Numbered from the stretch's first letter, positions 8,196 to 15,233 are shown. The stretch is 64,000 bases of DNA from Pelomonas sp. CA6 (GCF_022549225.1 NZ_JAKZFD010000011.1:124001-188000); one strand, 5' to 3'. Notes: a model not told the origin generated them from the letters alone. Program-made: numbers and translations.

Positions 8196-8667
8196 GCACC
8201 GAACACGGCGAAGCCCGGCGCACGGCTGTCCCGCCTGCGCCCTCCTCACCTTCCTCACCTTCCTCACCCTCCTCGCCCTCTTCAGCGACGCCCACCGTGG
8301 CGGCCCGCCGGCGAAAGCCAGTGGCGCCGCCGCGCGTGGGGTCTGGACCTTCGGGTCCATGCGGTCCGGACCATGCGGCCGCCCGGTCCGGGACGGATGG
8401 CCCGACCGGCCCGGCCTCCACGGCCCTCAAGGCCCGGGTCGCTGTCTGGACCGGCGCCCCGCCATTCAATCCATTGGCGGCGCGGCGCGGCGGCCCCATG
8501 CTTGGGCCCAAGCGAGAACAACAGGAATGCACGGCATTCCACGACACATGACCCCGAGGCCGCGACGACGGCCGCGGGCGTCCACGAGGTGCATCCGGGG
8601 CCCGGCCGGTGAATCACAGCCAGGATCGATCGCCCCGCAATCGACGGCACGGGAAGGAGGTGAAACC
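8196..8667. promoter_or_regulatory. 472-bp leader region with nested inverted repeats ahead of the ACA-repeat gene
   Basis: No convincing gene lies here. At about 8237-8280 there is a CCTCACCTT-type low-complexity run. At about 8343-8400 a cluster of GGTCC/GGACC elements can form alternative hairpins (GGACC-TTC-GGGTCC, then GGTCCGGACC, then CCGGTCCGG). At 8524-8540 the perfect inverted repeat GGAATGC-ACG-GCATTCC occurs; GGAATGC appears again at 9081, just after the coding region. The stretch ends in the strong Shine-Dalgarno AAGGAGGTGA at 8654-8663, five bases from the ATG. It probably holds the promoter and control sites of the repeat gene. Confidence 0.5.
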
Positions 8668-9066
8668 ATGGTTGACGTGACGAAAGGCGGTGTGCCCGAC
8701 GCCCTGATCCACGCGGTCGGTGCGAAGTCGGTCACACAGGCAATCACAGAAGCGGTCACAAGCGAAGTCACAGCGTCCGCGACACGCAGTGCCACACAGG
8801 CGCTGACAGCGGCGCTGCAGACAGCCGCGGTGACACAGGCCGTGACATTGGGTGTGACACAGTCGATGACAGCGGGCCTGACACAAGCCGTGACACAGGC
8901 GCTGACACAGGCGATGGCCACAATGGTCAAGCTGCCCGACCTGGCCATGACACTGTCTGAGACATTGGCTCAGACACTGGCCGGCGGACTGACAGCCCGC
9001 GTGTCGCAGGCGCTGACATCCGAAGCCGTCACAACCTCGCTGCGTGGCGGGGTCACAGCCGGCTGA
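8668..9066 (+). CDS. Tetrapeptide-repeat protein saturated with ACA (Thr) codons
   Basis: A 132-residue protein with no family I recognise. After MVDVTKGGVPDALIHAVGAK, nearly the whole chain is a four-residue repeat of the form hydrophobic-Thr-x-x, with VTQA, LTQA, MTAG and VTSE as examples. It has an LPDLAM break near residue 90 and a Gly-rich end. Of 25 threonine codons, 23 are ACA, one ACG and one ACC, although neighbouring genes use ACC and ACG almost exclusively. Other amino acids in the gene use ordinary GC-rich codons, so the bias is specific to Thr. The Shine-Dalgarno is the best in the window. A tRNA with the matching UGU anticodon lies 188 bases downstream. The protein has no signal peptide or cysteine. 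It may be the target of a dedicated ACA-decoding tRNA, a sensor of that tRNA's charging, or a structural repeat protein. Confidence 0.75.
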   Translation: MVDVTKGGVPDALIHAVGAKSVTQAITEAVTSEVTASATRSATQALTAALQTAAVTQAVTLGVTQSMTAGLTQAVTQALTQAMATMVKLPDLAMTLSETLAQTLAGGLTARVSQALTSEAVTTSLRGGVTAG

Positions 9067-9192
9067 CGAATGCGCGACAAGGAATGCCTTCCGTGCCCAG
9101 GTGCCAACGCCGCGGGTGCCCATGGCCGCATGGTGCGGAGCGACCGGCAATGCCGCGCCGGACTCCCACGCCATTCCCCGGCATTCATGCGA

Positions 9193-9218
9193 GGCGGGTC
9201 CGCCAGCGCGGACCTGCC
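9193..9218 (+). terminator. Strong hairpin between the repeat gene and the tRNA
   Basis: GGCGGGTCCGC pairs with GCGGACCTGCC across a CAGC loop (11 pairs, one G-T). No run of T follows, so it may be an attenuator, a weak terminator or an RNA-processing signal rather than a classical terminator. It sits 126 bases after the repeat gene and 37 bases before the tRNA, so it could set the ratio of repeat mRNA to the tRNA-synthetase operon. Confidence 0.45.
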
Positions 9219-9254
9219 GCTTCCCCACCACGCAAGGAACACGACCCCTCACAC

Positions 9255-9512
9255 ACGCCCATGGCGCAATGGTAAAGGGCTGAATCGGGCCGACGGAGCA
9301 CACCACGCTGGAAAGAATTTCTTGCCGATCCTGGGACTCCTCCCTCGCGAGCTAGACGCGGGGAACTCCCGCAGCGATGAGCGCTCATCGCTGAAGCGTG
9401 CGGATCGGCGCGGCAAAGCGGAACGGCGTGCCCCACATGGCGAGATTCAAGCCTGAAGCGCAACGGCCTTGTAAACCGTAGGTTGCGGGTTCGAGTCCCG
9501 CTGGGCGTACCA
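9255..9512 (+). tRNA. Aberrant tRNA with UGU anticodon and a giant D-loop
   Basis: 258 nt that fold as a tRNA. The acceptor stem is ACGCCCA (9255-9261) with TGGGCGT (9502-9508), then discriminator A and encoded CCA. T8 and G9 are followed by D-stem GCGC (9264-9267) paired with GCGC (9458-9461), and A26. The anticodon stem ACGGC/ACCGT has one C-A mismatch at 31-39, and the loop is CTTGTAA with anticodon TGT at 9470-9472. The variable region is AGGTT, and the T-arm is GCGGG-TTCGAGT-CCCGC. A14, G18-G19, A21 and TTCGA are all kept. The D-loop is 190 nt instead of about 8-11; the extra sequence sits after G18-G19, at the position-20 region. The loop CTTGTAA is that of bacterial tRNA-Thr(UGU), but pair 1-72 is A-T rather than the usual G-C. 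The synthetase gene starts 17 bases after the CCA. Confidence 0.78.
9278..9453 (+). other. Structured insertion domain within the tRNA D-loop
   Basis: The insertion is closed by GGCTGAATC (9278-9286) pairing with GATTCAAGCC (9444-9453), nine pairs with one bulged A. Inside are CACGC (9304-9308) with GCGTG (9426-9430), GCCGATCC (9324-9331) with GGATCGGC (9402-9409), a hairpin GCGGG-GAACT-CCCGC (9358-9372), and the perfect self-complement AGCGATGAGCGCTCATCGCT (9373-9392). These helices nest, so the insertion can fold as one extended arm that leaves the tRNA body intact. Whether it is kept in the mature RNA or removed is not known. I see no convincing group I or group II intron core. Confidence 0.65.
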
Positions 9513-9528
9513 ACACCAGGAGAGCCCC

Positions 9529-10887
9529 TTGAGCACCGAGACGCTGCTGGCGCCGCCCGCACAGGGCCTGCGCTCCCCGCCCAAGGTCTTCATCGAGGAC
9601 CTGCCCCGCCACCTCGACCGGCCGGTGCTGCTGGAAGGCTGGCTGGTCGCCGTCCGGCGCAGCCGCAGCCTGAGCTTTCTCGTGCTGAAGGACCGCAGCG
9701 GCGAGGTTCAGGGCGTTTGCCGCGATGAGCTCGCGGCCTCGCTGCAGGGGCTCAACCCCGAGAGCGCGCTGCGCGTGCAGGGCCTGGCCCGGCGTGGCCG
9801 CCCGGGGCCGCACAGCGCGATCGAGATCGAGGTGCAGGCCATCGACGCGGTGGCGCTGGCGCAGGCGCCGCTGCCGCTGCAGCCCGGCGCCACCGAGGAG
9901 CAGCGCCTGGACCACCGCTACCTGGACCTGCGCCATCCGCGCAAACAGCTCATCTTCCGCGCGCAGAGCAGCCTGGAAGCGGCGGCGCGCGGCTTCCTGC
10001 TGCAGCGCGGCTTCCTGGAACTGCACACGCCCAAGATCACCGCTGGCGGCAGCGAATCGGGTGCCGCGGTCTTCAAGCTGCCCTACTTCGGCCAGCAGGC
10101 CTGCCTGGTCCAGTCGCCCCAGTTCTACATGCAGATGGCGATGGCCGCCGGCATGGACCGCGTCTTCGAAGTCGGCCCGGTATTCCGCGCCGAATCGGCG
10201 CAGACCAACCGCCACGCCACCGAGTTCACCTGTCTGGACGTGGAGCAGTCCTGGCTGGAGGACACCGGCGCGCTGATGGACCTCGCGGAAGCGCTGCTGC
10301 GCGAGATGCTGTCTGCGGTGCGCCAGCGCCATGGCGCCGAGGTGATGCGCAGCCTGGACCTGCCCGTCGAGGTGCCCGAGACCCCCATTCCGCGCCTGCC
10401 GCTGGCGCTGGCGCGACAACTCAATCCCGAGCTGGCGGGCGGCCGGCTGACCCACCAGGCCGAGCAACTGCTGTGCAAGCACGCGCGCGAGCTGAGCGGG
10501 CACAGCTTTGTCTTCATCACCGACTACCCGGCGGCGGACCGGCCGTTCTACACGCGCCACCGCGATGCCGCCAGCGGCCAGGAGGGCCAGGGCGCGCCAC
10601 TGAGCTGCAGCTTCGACCTGCTGTGGCGCGGCATGGAGATCGCCTCGGGCTGCCTGCGCGAACACCGCCACGAGCGGCTGCAGCGGCAGGCGGCCGACGC
10701 CGGCCTGGACGACCAGGCGCTGAGCCACTACCTGCAGCGCCACTACCTGCCGATGTTCCGCCACGGCTGCCCGCCGCATGGCGGTTTCGGCATCGGGCTG
10801 GACCGGCTGATGATGGCCCTGCTGGGCCAGCCGTCCATCCGCGAGACCAGCTTCGTCTACCGGGGGCCCGAGCGCCATGTGCCCTGA
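9529..10887 (+). CDS. Archaeal-type aspartyl-tRNA synthetase paralogue
   Basis: A 452-residue class II synthetase of the archaeal/AspS2 type. An N-terminal OB-fold anticodon-binding domain (about 25-110: VLLEGWLVAVRRSRSLSFLVLKD) is followed by the catalytic domain. Its flipping loop is GGSESGAAVF near 172, then QSPQFYMQ near 193, motif 2 VGPVFRAES...HATEFTCLDVE near 215-235, and motif 3 GFGIGLDRL near 420. All three class II motifs look intact. It is unlike the long bacterial AspRS, which has a GAD insertion. The start is TTG with AGGAG upstream, 17 bases after the tRNA CCA, so the two are almost certainly co-transcribed. The expected reaction is activation of aspartate or an analogue and transfer to tRNA. 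The adjacent tRNA has UGU and A73, not Asp identity (GUC, G73), so specificity has probably changed. Confidence 0.85.
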   Translation: MSTETLLAPPAQGLRSPPKVFIEDLPRHLDRPVLLEGWLVAVRRSRSLSFLVLKDRSGEVQGVCRDELAASLQGLNPESALRVQGLARRGRPGPHSAIEIEVQAIDAVALAQAPLPLQPGATEEQRLDHRYLDLRHPRKQLIFRAQSSLEAAARGFLLQRGFLELHTPKITAGGSESGAAVFKLPYFGQQACLVQSPQFYMQMAMAAGMDRVFEVGPVFRAESAQTNRHATEFTCLDVEQSWLEDTGALMDLAEALLREMLSAVRQRHGAEVMRSLDLPVEVPETPIPRLPLALARQLNPELAGGRLTHQAEQLLCKHARELSGHSFVFITDYPAADRPFYTRHRDAASGQEGQGAPLSCSFDLLWRGMEIASGCLREHRHERLQRQAADAGLDDQALSHYLQRHYLPMFRHGCPPHGGFGIGLDRLMMALLGQPSIRETSFVYRGPERHVP

Positions 10888-11911
10888 CGCCCGCGCCCCA
10901 TCCACCACCGACGCCGGCCTGCCCGAGCTGGGCGGCTTCATGCTGCCGCGCGTGCAGCGGCTGCTGGCCGCCGCGCCGCTGCCCGTGCTGCCACCGCAGT
11001 CCGCGCCGCGCTCGCCGCTGGGCGCGCATGCGCTGCGTCTGCGGCCCGCGCGCGCCGAGCGGGCCGCCGCCGACTGCGAAAGCCTGGCCGGCTGGCTGCA
11101 GTCCTGCGCCTGGGTGGAGCAACTGGCGCTGCGCCCGCCCCATGTCTATCTGCGTCCGCAGGCCAGCGCGGCCGGCGAATGGGTGCAGGCCGGCATGGCG
11201 GAGCGGCTGCGCCTGCTGCGCTCGCGACTGGACACGGCGGCCGCGCCCGAGGACGGCCGTCCCGGGACCCGCAGCCTGCATCAGTTCCGCATCGAGACCG
11301 TGGCCACGGCCTGGCAACGCCTGTGCGTGGCGCTGGGACGGCCGGCGCTACCACCACCGGCCGTTGAGGGCCTGGACGTGCCGCAGGGCACGCTGCGCGC
11401 CCGAGCCGGCGGCAGCGTGGGCTTGCAGGACGTTTTTTCGGCCTTGCAGGCGCTGATGCGGGACTGGCCCGGCGGCGCGCCCGGCGCGTCGCTGGCGCTG
11501 CGCTTCTTCCTGCTGCGCTGGCCGCGCGGGCAGCGCGTGCTGCTCACCGACGCCCGGCTGGCCGAGAGTCAGCGCGCGCTGGCCCTGCTGTGCCGCGATG
11601 CGGGCGAGCCACCCAGCGTGGTGTCCGGCGGCGCCGCCGCGCGGCGGCGCGGCGAACTGGCCGCCACCGTCGACCAGTTGGACGCGGCCCTGCAGCGCGC
11701 GCTGGAACAGCAAGACCCCTGCCCGCTGCTGCGCCATGTGCTGCAGGTCGCCGAGGCACTGGACGACGCCCATCCGGTGCTGGCCGCGGACGACGGCATG
11801 CGCCAGGCCGCCGGCCAGGCGATCGCCGCTGGCCTGGATCTGTGCGGGCTGGCCGATCTTCCCGCTCCGCCGTGCCCTCACCGGTCACCCCAACCGCCTT
11901 TCGCTTCTTGA
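10877..11911 (+). CDS. ArgRS-like tRNA-binding protein without a catalytic core
   Basis: A 344-residue protein that looks like the ends of a class I synthetase without its middle. The C-terminal 100 residues follow the DALR anticodon-binding domain of ArgRS (ALEQQDPCPLLRHVLQVAEA, then AIAAGLDLCGL). The central ALRFFLLRWPRGQRVLLTDA resembles the ArgRS VRFFLLSRSP region. The first 90 residues have the outline of an ArgRS Add-1 domain. No HIGH or KMSKS sequence is present. In ArgRS the Add-1 domain reads position 20 of the tRNA D-loop, the site where the adjacent tRNA carries its insertion. A tRNA-binding subunit for that tRNA is therefore my preferred reading (inference). It overlaps the synthetase stop by 11 bases. 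Confidence 0.6.
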   Translation: MCPDARAPSTTDAGLPELGGFMLPRVQRLLAAAPLPVLPPQSAPRSPLGAHALRLRPARAERAAADCESLAGWLQSCAWVEQLALRPPHVYLRPQASAAGEWVQAGMAERLRLLRSRLDTAAAPEDGRPGTRSLHQFRIETVATAWQRLCVALGRPALPPPAVEGLDVPQGTLRARAGGSVGLQDVFSALQALMRDWPGGAPGASLALRFFLLRWPRGQRVLLTDARLAESQRALALLCRDAGEPPSVVSGGAAARRRGELAATVDQLDAALQRALEQQDPCPLLRHVLQVAEALDDAHPVLAADDGMRQAAGQAIAAGLDLCGLADLPAPPCPHRSPQPPFAS

Positions 11912-11923
11912 GAGGAGCCGCTC

Positions 11924-13012
11924 ATGCCCACCCCGATCCCCACGCCCCATGGTTTCCGCGCCGCCTATGCCTGGACCGGCGATGTGCTGGCCGCGCTGCG
12001 CGGTTCGCTGGACCACCTGGGTTTCATCGAGATCCTGCCGGCCATCCTGTCCGAGCGCTATGAACCGGGCGCGCGGCACAGCATCGCCGTGCTGGGCGAC
12101 CGCGCGCTGCCCGACGTCCACACCACCCAGGGCCCCGGCGGCAAGCCGCGCGTGACGGTCAGCGGCGAGCGCTTCTACTACCTGCCGGTGAGCCATTGCG
12201 TGGAGAAACAACTGGCGCTGGAGCATGCGCAGCGGGTCTACTGCATGGCCCCGTGCGTGCGCCTGCTGATGGACGGCGAGGACCGCAGCGGCCGCCATCT
12301 CTACACCTTCTTCCAGGCCGAGATCGAGTGGCACACCGAGGATGTCAACGAGGCCCACGACACGATCGAGGCCATCCTCAGCGGCTTCGCGAGCCGGCTG
12401 CGCGAGCGGCTGCGCGGCAGCGGCCGGCTGGACGATCGTGTCCAGGCCCGTCTGTCCGCGCTGGAAGCCACGCCTTATGAGCGCATCAGCTTTGCGCAGG
12501 CGCGCGAACGCGTGCGCGGCATCGGCGGCGCCGCCAATCCGCATGCCGCCGGCGACCTGACCCATGCCGAGGAGAAAGTGCTGTCCGAGGCCGCCCGTGC
12601 GCCCTTCTGGCTCACCCGCTATCCCGACGGCGTGCGCGACTCGCTGTACCGGCGCAACGACGACGGCAGTTTCGCCACCTACGACCTCATCCTGCCGCAC
12701 GGCGAGGGCGAGCTGGCCACCGGCGGGCTGCGCCCCGATTCGGGCGCCGACATCCTGGCCCAGGCGCAGAAGTTCACCGCAGCGCCGCACCGCTACTACG
12801 CGGACTGGAAGCAGCGCACGCGGCTGCAGACCGGCGGCATCGGCTTCGGCGTGGAGCGGCTGATCCGCTACTGCGCCGGCGCGTCCAGCGTGCTGGACCT
12901 GCGCTATGCCCACGACCAGGGCCCCAACGCGCTGATCGGCGCCGAGTCCCCGGACGGCCGCGAGTCCGCCCGCCCGGCGCGCGGCGGCACGTCGTCCCAT
13001 GGAGAGCTCTGA
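11924..13012 (+). CDS. Archaeal asparagine-synthetase-like (AS-AR) class II enzyme
   Basis: A 362-residue class II catalytic core without an anticodon-binding domain. Motif 2 is CVRLLMDGEDRSGRHLY followed by FFQAEIEW (about 111-136) and motif 3 is GGIGFGVERLIRY (about 303-315). The segments FWLTRYPDGVRDSLY and ATYDLILPHGEGELATGG closely follow the archaeal asparagine synthetase AS-AR, an AspRS/AsnRS relative that forms an aspartyl-adenylate and amidates it. Amidation or another condensation on an aspartate-like compound is expected. It starts at ATG 11924 with AGAGGAG upstream, 12 bases after the previous gene. It could instead attach an amino acid to another acceptor, as PoxA-type synthetase paralogues do. 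Confidence 0.75.
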   Translation: MPTPIPTPHGFRAAYAWTGDVLAALRGSLDHLGFIEILPAILSERYEPGARHSIAVLGDRALPDVHTTQGPGGKPRVTVSGERFYYLPVSHCVEKQLALEHAQRVYCMAPCVRLLMDGEDRSGRHLYTFFQAEIEWHTEDVNEAHDTIEAILSGFASRLRERLRGSGRLDDRVQARLSALEATPYERISFAQARERVRGIGGAANPHAAGDLTHAEEKVLSEAARAPFWLTRYPDGVRDSLYRRNDDGSFATYDLILPHGEGELATGGLRPDSGADILAQAQKFTAAPHRYYADWKQRTRLQTGGIGFGVERLIRYCAGASSVLDLRYAHDQGPNALIGAESPDGRESARPARGGTSSHGEL

Positions 13013-13013
13013 C

Positions 13014-14120
13014 ATGAGCACCGCCACACCGCTGAACCTGGCCGACATGGAAGTGGCCGCGCGCATGGCGCTGGACCGGGCCACCTGGGCCTACGTGGCC
13101 GGCGGCGCGGGCTGCGAGCGCGGCATCGCCGGCAACCTGGAGGCGCTGGACTCGGTCTGGCTGCAGCCGCGCGCGCTGCTGGGCGGCACGCCGGCCCAGA
13201 CCGGCTGCACGCTGCTGGGCACACGCCTGGCGCTGCCGGTGCTGCTGGCGCCCACCAGCCCGCAGCGGCTGCTGCATCCGCAGGCCGAGCTGGCCACCGC
13301 GCGGGCGGCGGCCGAGGCGGGCAGCATCTCCATCGTCAGCACCGACAGCCATTACGCCTTCGCCGAGATCGCCGAGCAGGCGCCGCAGCGCTGCTGGTTC
13401 CAGCTCTATGCCTACCGCTCGCAGCGCGATGTCGACGCCAGCCTGGACATGGCCGCGGCAGCCGGCGCGGCGGCCCTGGTGGTGACGGTGGACGCCTCCT
13501 TCGCCGCACGGCGGCTGAGCACGCGCCGCGCGGGCTTCCATGTGCCCGCCGACATCGCCTTCGGCACCTTGCGCGCGCTGGGCATCGGCGACGGCAGCGT
13601 GCCGGCCAACGGGCGCATGGAGCGGCTGGCGCTGCGCTGGGAAGACCTGGAGCGCCTGCGCCGGCGCTGGAAGGGCCCGCTGCTGCTCAAGGGCGTGCTG
13701 GATCCGCGCGACGCCCGGCGCGGCCTGGACTGCGGGGTGGACGGCCTGATCGTCTCCAACCACGGCGGCCGTCAGCTGGACGCCGTCGTGCCCAGCCTGT
13801 GGGCGCTGCAGCGCATCGTCGAGCAGGTCGGCCGCGCGCGCCCGCTGCTGCTGGACGGGGGCATACGCAGCGGCACCGATGTGATCAAGGCCCTGGCGAT
13901 CGGGGCCCACGCGGTCTGCATCGGCCGGCCCTACTTGTGGGGCCTGGCACTCGGCGGCCAGGCCGGCGTGCACAGCGTGCTGACGCTGCTGCAGGCCGAG
14001 CTGCAGGACGCGATGATGCAGATGGGCCTGTCCAGCCTGGAAGAGATCGACCCGGACTGCCTGGTGGACCCGCGCACGCTGCGCGCACGGGCACCAAGCT
14101 GGGGAGCCGACCATGCCTGA
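13014..14120 (+). CDS. FMN-dependent 2-hydroxy-acid oxidase/dehydrogenase
   Basis: A 368-residue member of the glycolate oxidase/lactate dehydrogenase family, a TIM barrel with FMN that oxidises an (S)-2-hydroxy acid to a 2-oxo acid. Visible landmarks are PVLLAPTSPQRLLHP, WFQLYAYR, LVVTVDAS, LLLKGVLDPRDA, the catalytic SNHGGRQLD (His near residue 246), and the FMN-phosphate region LLDGGIRSGTDVIKAL...IGRPYLWGL. Start ATG 13014 has GGAGAG upstream and lies one base after the previous stop. Two of its Thr codons are ACA (residue 5 and the Thr of LLGTRLAL). ACA is therefore not completely confined to the repeat gene. It probably prepares the keto precursor for the next enzyme. Confidence 0.9.
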   Translation: MSTATPLNLADMEVAARMALDRATWAYVAGGAGCERGIAGNLEALDSVWLQPRALLGGTPAQTGCTLLGTRLALPVLLAPTSPQRLLHPQAELATARAAAEAGSISIVSTDSHYAFAEIAEQAPQRCWFQLYAYRSQRDVDASLDMAAAAGAAALVVTVDASFAARRLSTRRAGFHVPADIAFGTLRALGIGDGSVPANGRMERLALRWEDLERLRRRWKGPLLLKGVLDPRDARRGLDCGVDGLIVSNHGGRQLDAVVPSLWALQRIVEQVGRARPLLLDGGIRSGTDVIKALAIGAHAVCIGRPYLWGLALGGQAGVHSVLTLLQAELQDAMMQMGLSSLEEIDPDCLVDPRTLRARAPSWGADHA

Positions 14121-15231
14121 GACCCGCCCCGGCACGGAGCTCCTGCCGCTGACGCGCGGCATTCCCCCGGCCGAGACCATCCCCAGTGCCGCGCTGGCCG
14201 ACTGCGCCCGCGAGGTGCTGGCCGACACCCCGGCGCGCCTGTTCCAGTACGCGCCGCTGGGCGGCCACAAGGGCGACGCACTGCTGCGCGAGCAGCTGGG
14301 GCGCTTCCATGGCGCCGACCCGGAGGGCATCTTCGTCGGCAACGGCTCGCTGCAGGTGCTGGACCTGCTGTGCGCCGAACTGCGCCCGGCCGGCCCCTTC
14401 GAGGTGCTGGTGGAGTCGCCCAGCTACGACCGCGCGCTGGGCATCTTTCAGCGCCACGGCGCGCGGCTTCTGGGCGTGCCCCTGCAGGCGGATGGCCTGG
14501 ACCTGGATCGGCTGGAGGCGCTGCTGACCCGGCACACGCCGCGCCTGCTCTACACCATCGCCGACTTCCAAAACCCCAGCGGCGTGACGCTGGGTGCGGC
14601 CAAGCGCCGGCGCCTGCTGGCGCTGGCGCGCGAGCATGGCTTCATCGTCGTCGAGGACCTGCCCTATCGCGCGCTGCGCTACCACGGCAGCAGCCCGCCC
14701 GGGCTGGCCGAGCTGGCCGACGGCGCGCGCGTGATCAGCCTGTGCTCGCTGAGCAAGATGCTCAGCCCCGGCCTGCGCATCGGCTACGCGCTGAGCGACC
14801 CGGCGACGGCGCGCGCGCTGGCCGCGCGGGCCGAGAACACCTATCTGTGCGCGCCCCCGCTGTGCCAGGCGATCGCCGCGCGCGCGCTCGGCCTGGGCCT
14901 GATGGAGCGCAACCTCGCGCAGGCCCGGCAGCTGCTGGCGCCCCGCCATGACGAAGCCCTGCGCCGCATCCGCCCGCTGCTGGGCGACACGCTGATGGCT
15001 GTGCCCGACGGGGGCTACTTCATGAGCGCCCTGCTGCCCTGCGCCCACGGCGAGGCCCAGCTGATCGGCCGCGCCGCGGAGCGCGGCGTCGCGCTGACGC
15101 CGGGCAGCCCGTTCTTCCCGCCGGACCAGGTGCCGGCGCAGCGCTTCTTCCTGCGCATTCCCTTCCAGTCGCTGGACGGCGATCGCCTGGAGCGCGCGCT
15201 GCACGCGGTGCTGGACGCGGCGAGGAGCTGA
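14113..15231 (+). CDS. PLP-dependent aminotransferase (fold type I)
   Basis: A 372-residue class I/II aminotransferase of the 2-aminoadipate/valine-type subgroup, without a GntR domain. It shows LFQYAPLGGHKGDALLREQL, FVGNGSLQVLDLL, YTIADFQNPSGVTL, VEDLPYRALRYHG, and the PLP-lysine segment SLCSLSKMLSPGLRIGY (Lys near residue 216). The Arg in FFLRIPFQ would bind the substrate carboxylate. It converts a 2-oxo acid to an amino acid or the reverse. Its start overlaps the stop of the FMN oxidase by eight bases, so the pair could turn a 2-hydroxy acid into an amino acid. The side chain is unknown. Confidence 0.9.
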   Translation: MPETRPGTELLPLTRGIPPAETIPSAALADCAREVLADTPARLFQYAPLGGHKGDALLREQLGRFHGADPEGIFVGNGSLQVLDLLCAELRPAGPFEVLVESPSYDRALGIFQRHGARLLGVPLQADGLDLDRLEALLTRHTPRLLYTIADFQNPSGVTLGAAKRRRLLALAREHGFIVVEDLPYRALRYHGSSPPGLAELADGARVISLCSLSKMLSPGLRIGYALSDPATARALAARAENTYLCAPPLCQAIAARALGLGLMERNLAQARQLLAPRHDEALRRIRPLLGDTLMAVPDGGYFMSALLPCAHGEAQLIGRAAERGVALTPGSPFFPPDQVPAQRFFLRIPFQSLDGDRLERALHAVLDAARS

Positions 15232-15233
15232 GC

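Noticed and set aside
8237-8285. Glu/Gly-rich minus-strand protein across the CCTCACCTT run
   Set aside because: Low-complexity composition of a short tandem run; no coding signature outside it.
8668-9066. RebB-type killing-trait (R-body) protein
   Set aside because: Only a short ITEAVT resemblance; the conserved Reb segments around the N-terminus and the Ala/Gln-rich helix order are absent, and no second reb gene is nearby.
9287-9443. Group I intron in a tRNA, as in the Azoarcus tRNA-Ile
   Set aside because: GAGCTAGACG resembles a P7 strand, but I found no matching partner or P3-P8 order, the position is the D-loop rather than the anticodon loop, and the length is below known examples.
9282-9448. 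Alternative fold: tRNA with GAATC/GATTC as the anticodon stem, a ~157-nt insertion in the anticodon loop and a long variable arm
   Set aside because: It leaves a poor D-stem (GCGC with GGGC) and turns the perfect CTTGTAA loop into a variable arm. The D-loop-insertion fold gives a full D-stem and all tertiary bases.
9255-9512. tmRNA
   Set aside because: A true D-stem and anticodon arm are present and no tag frame with a typical ending is seen; the length is also short.
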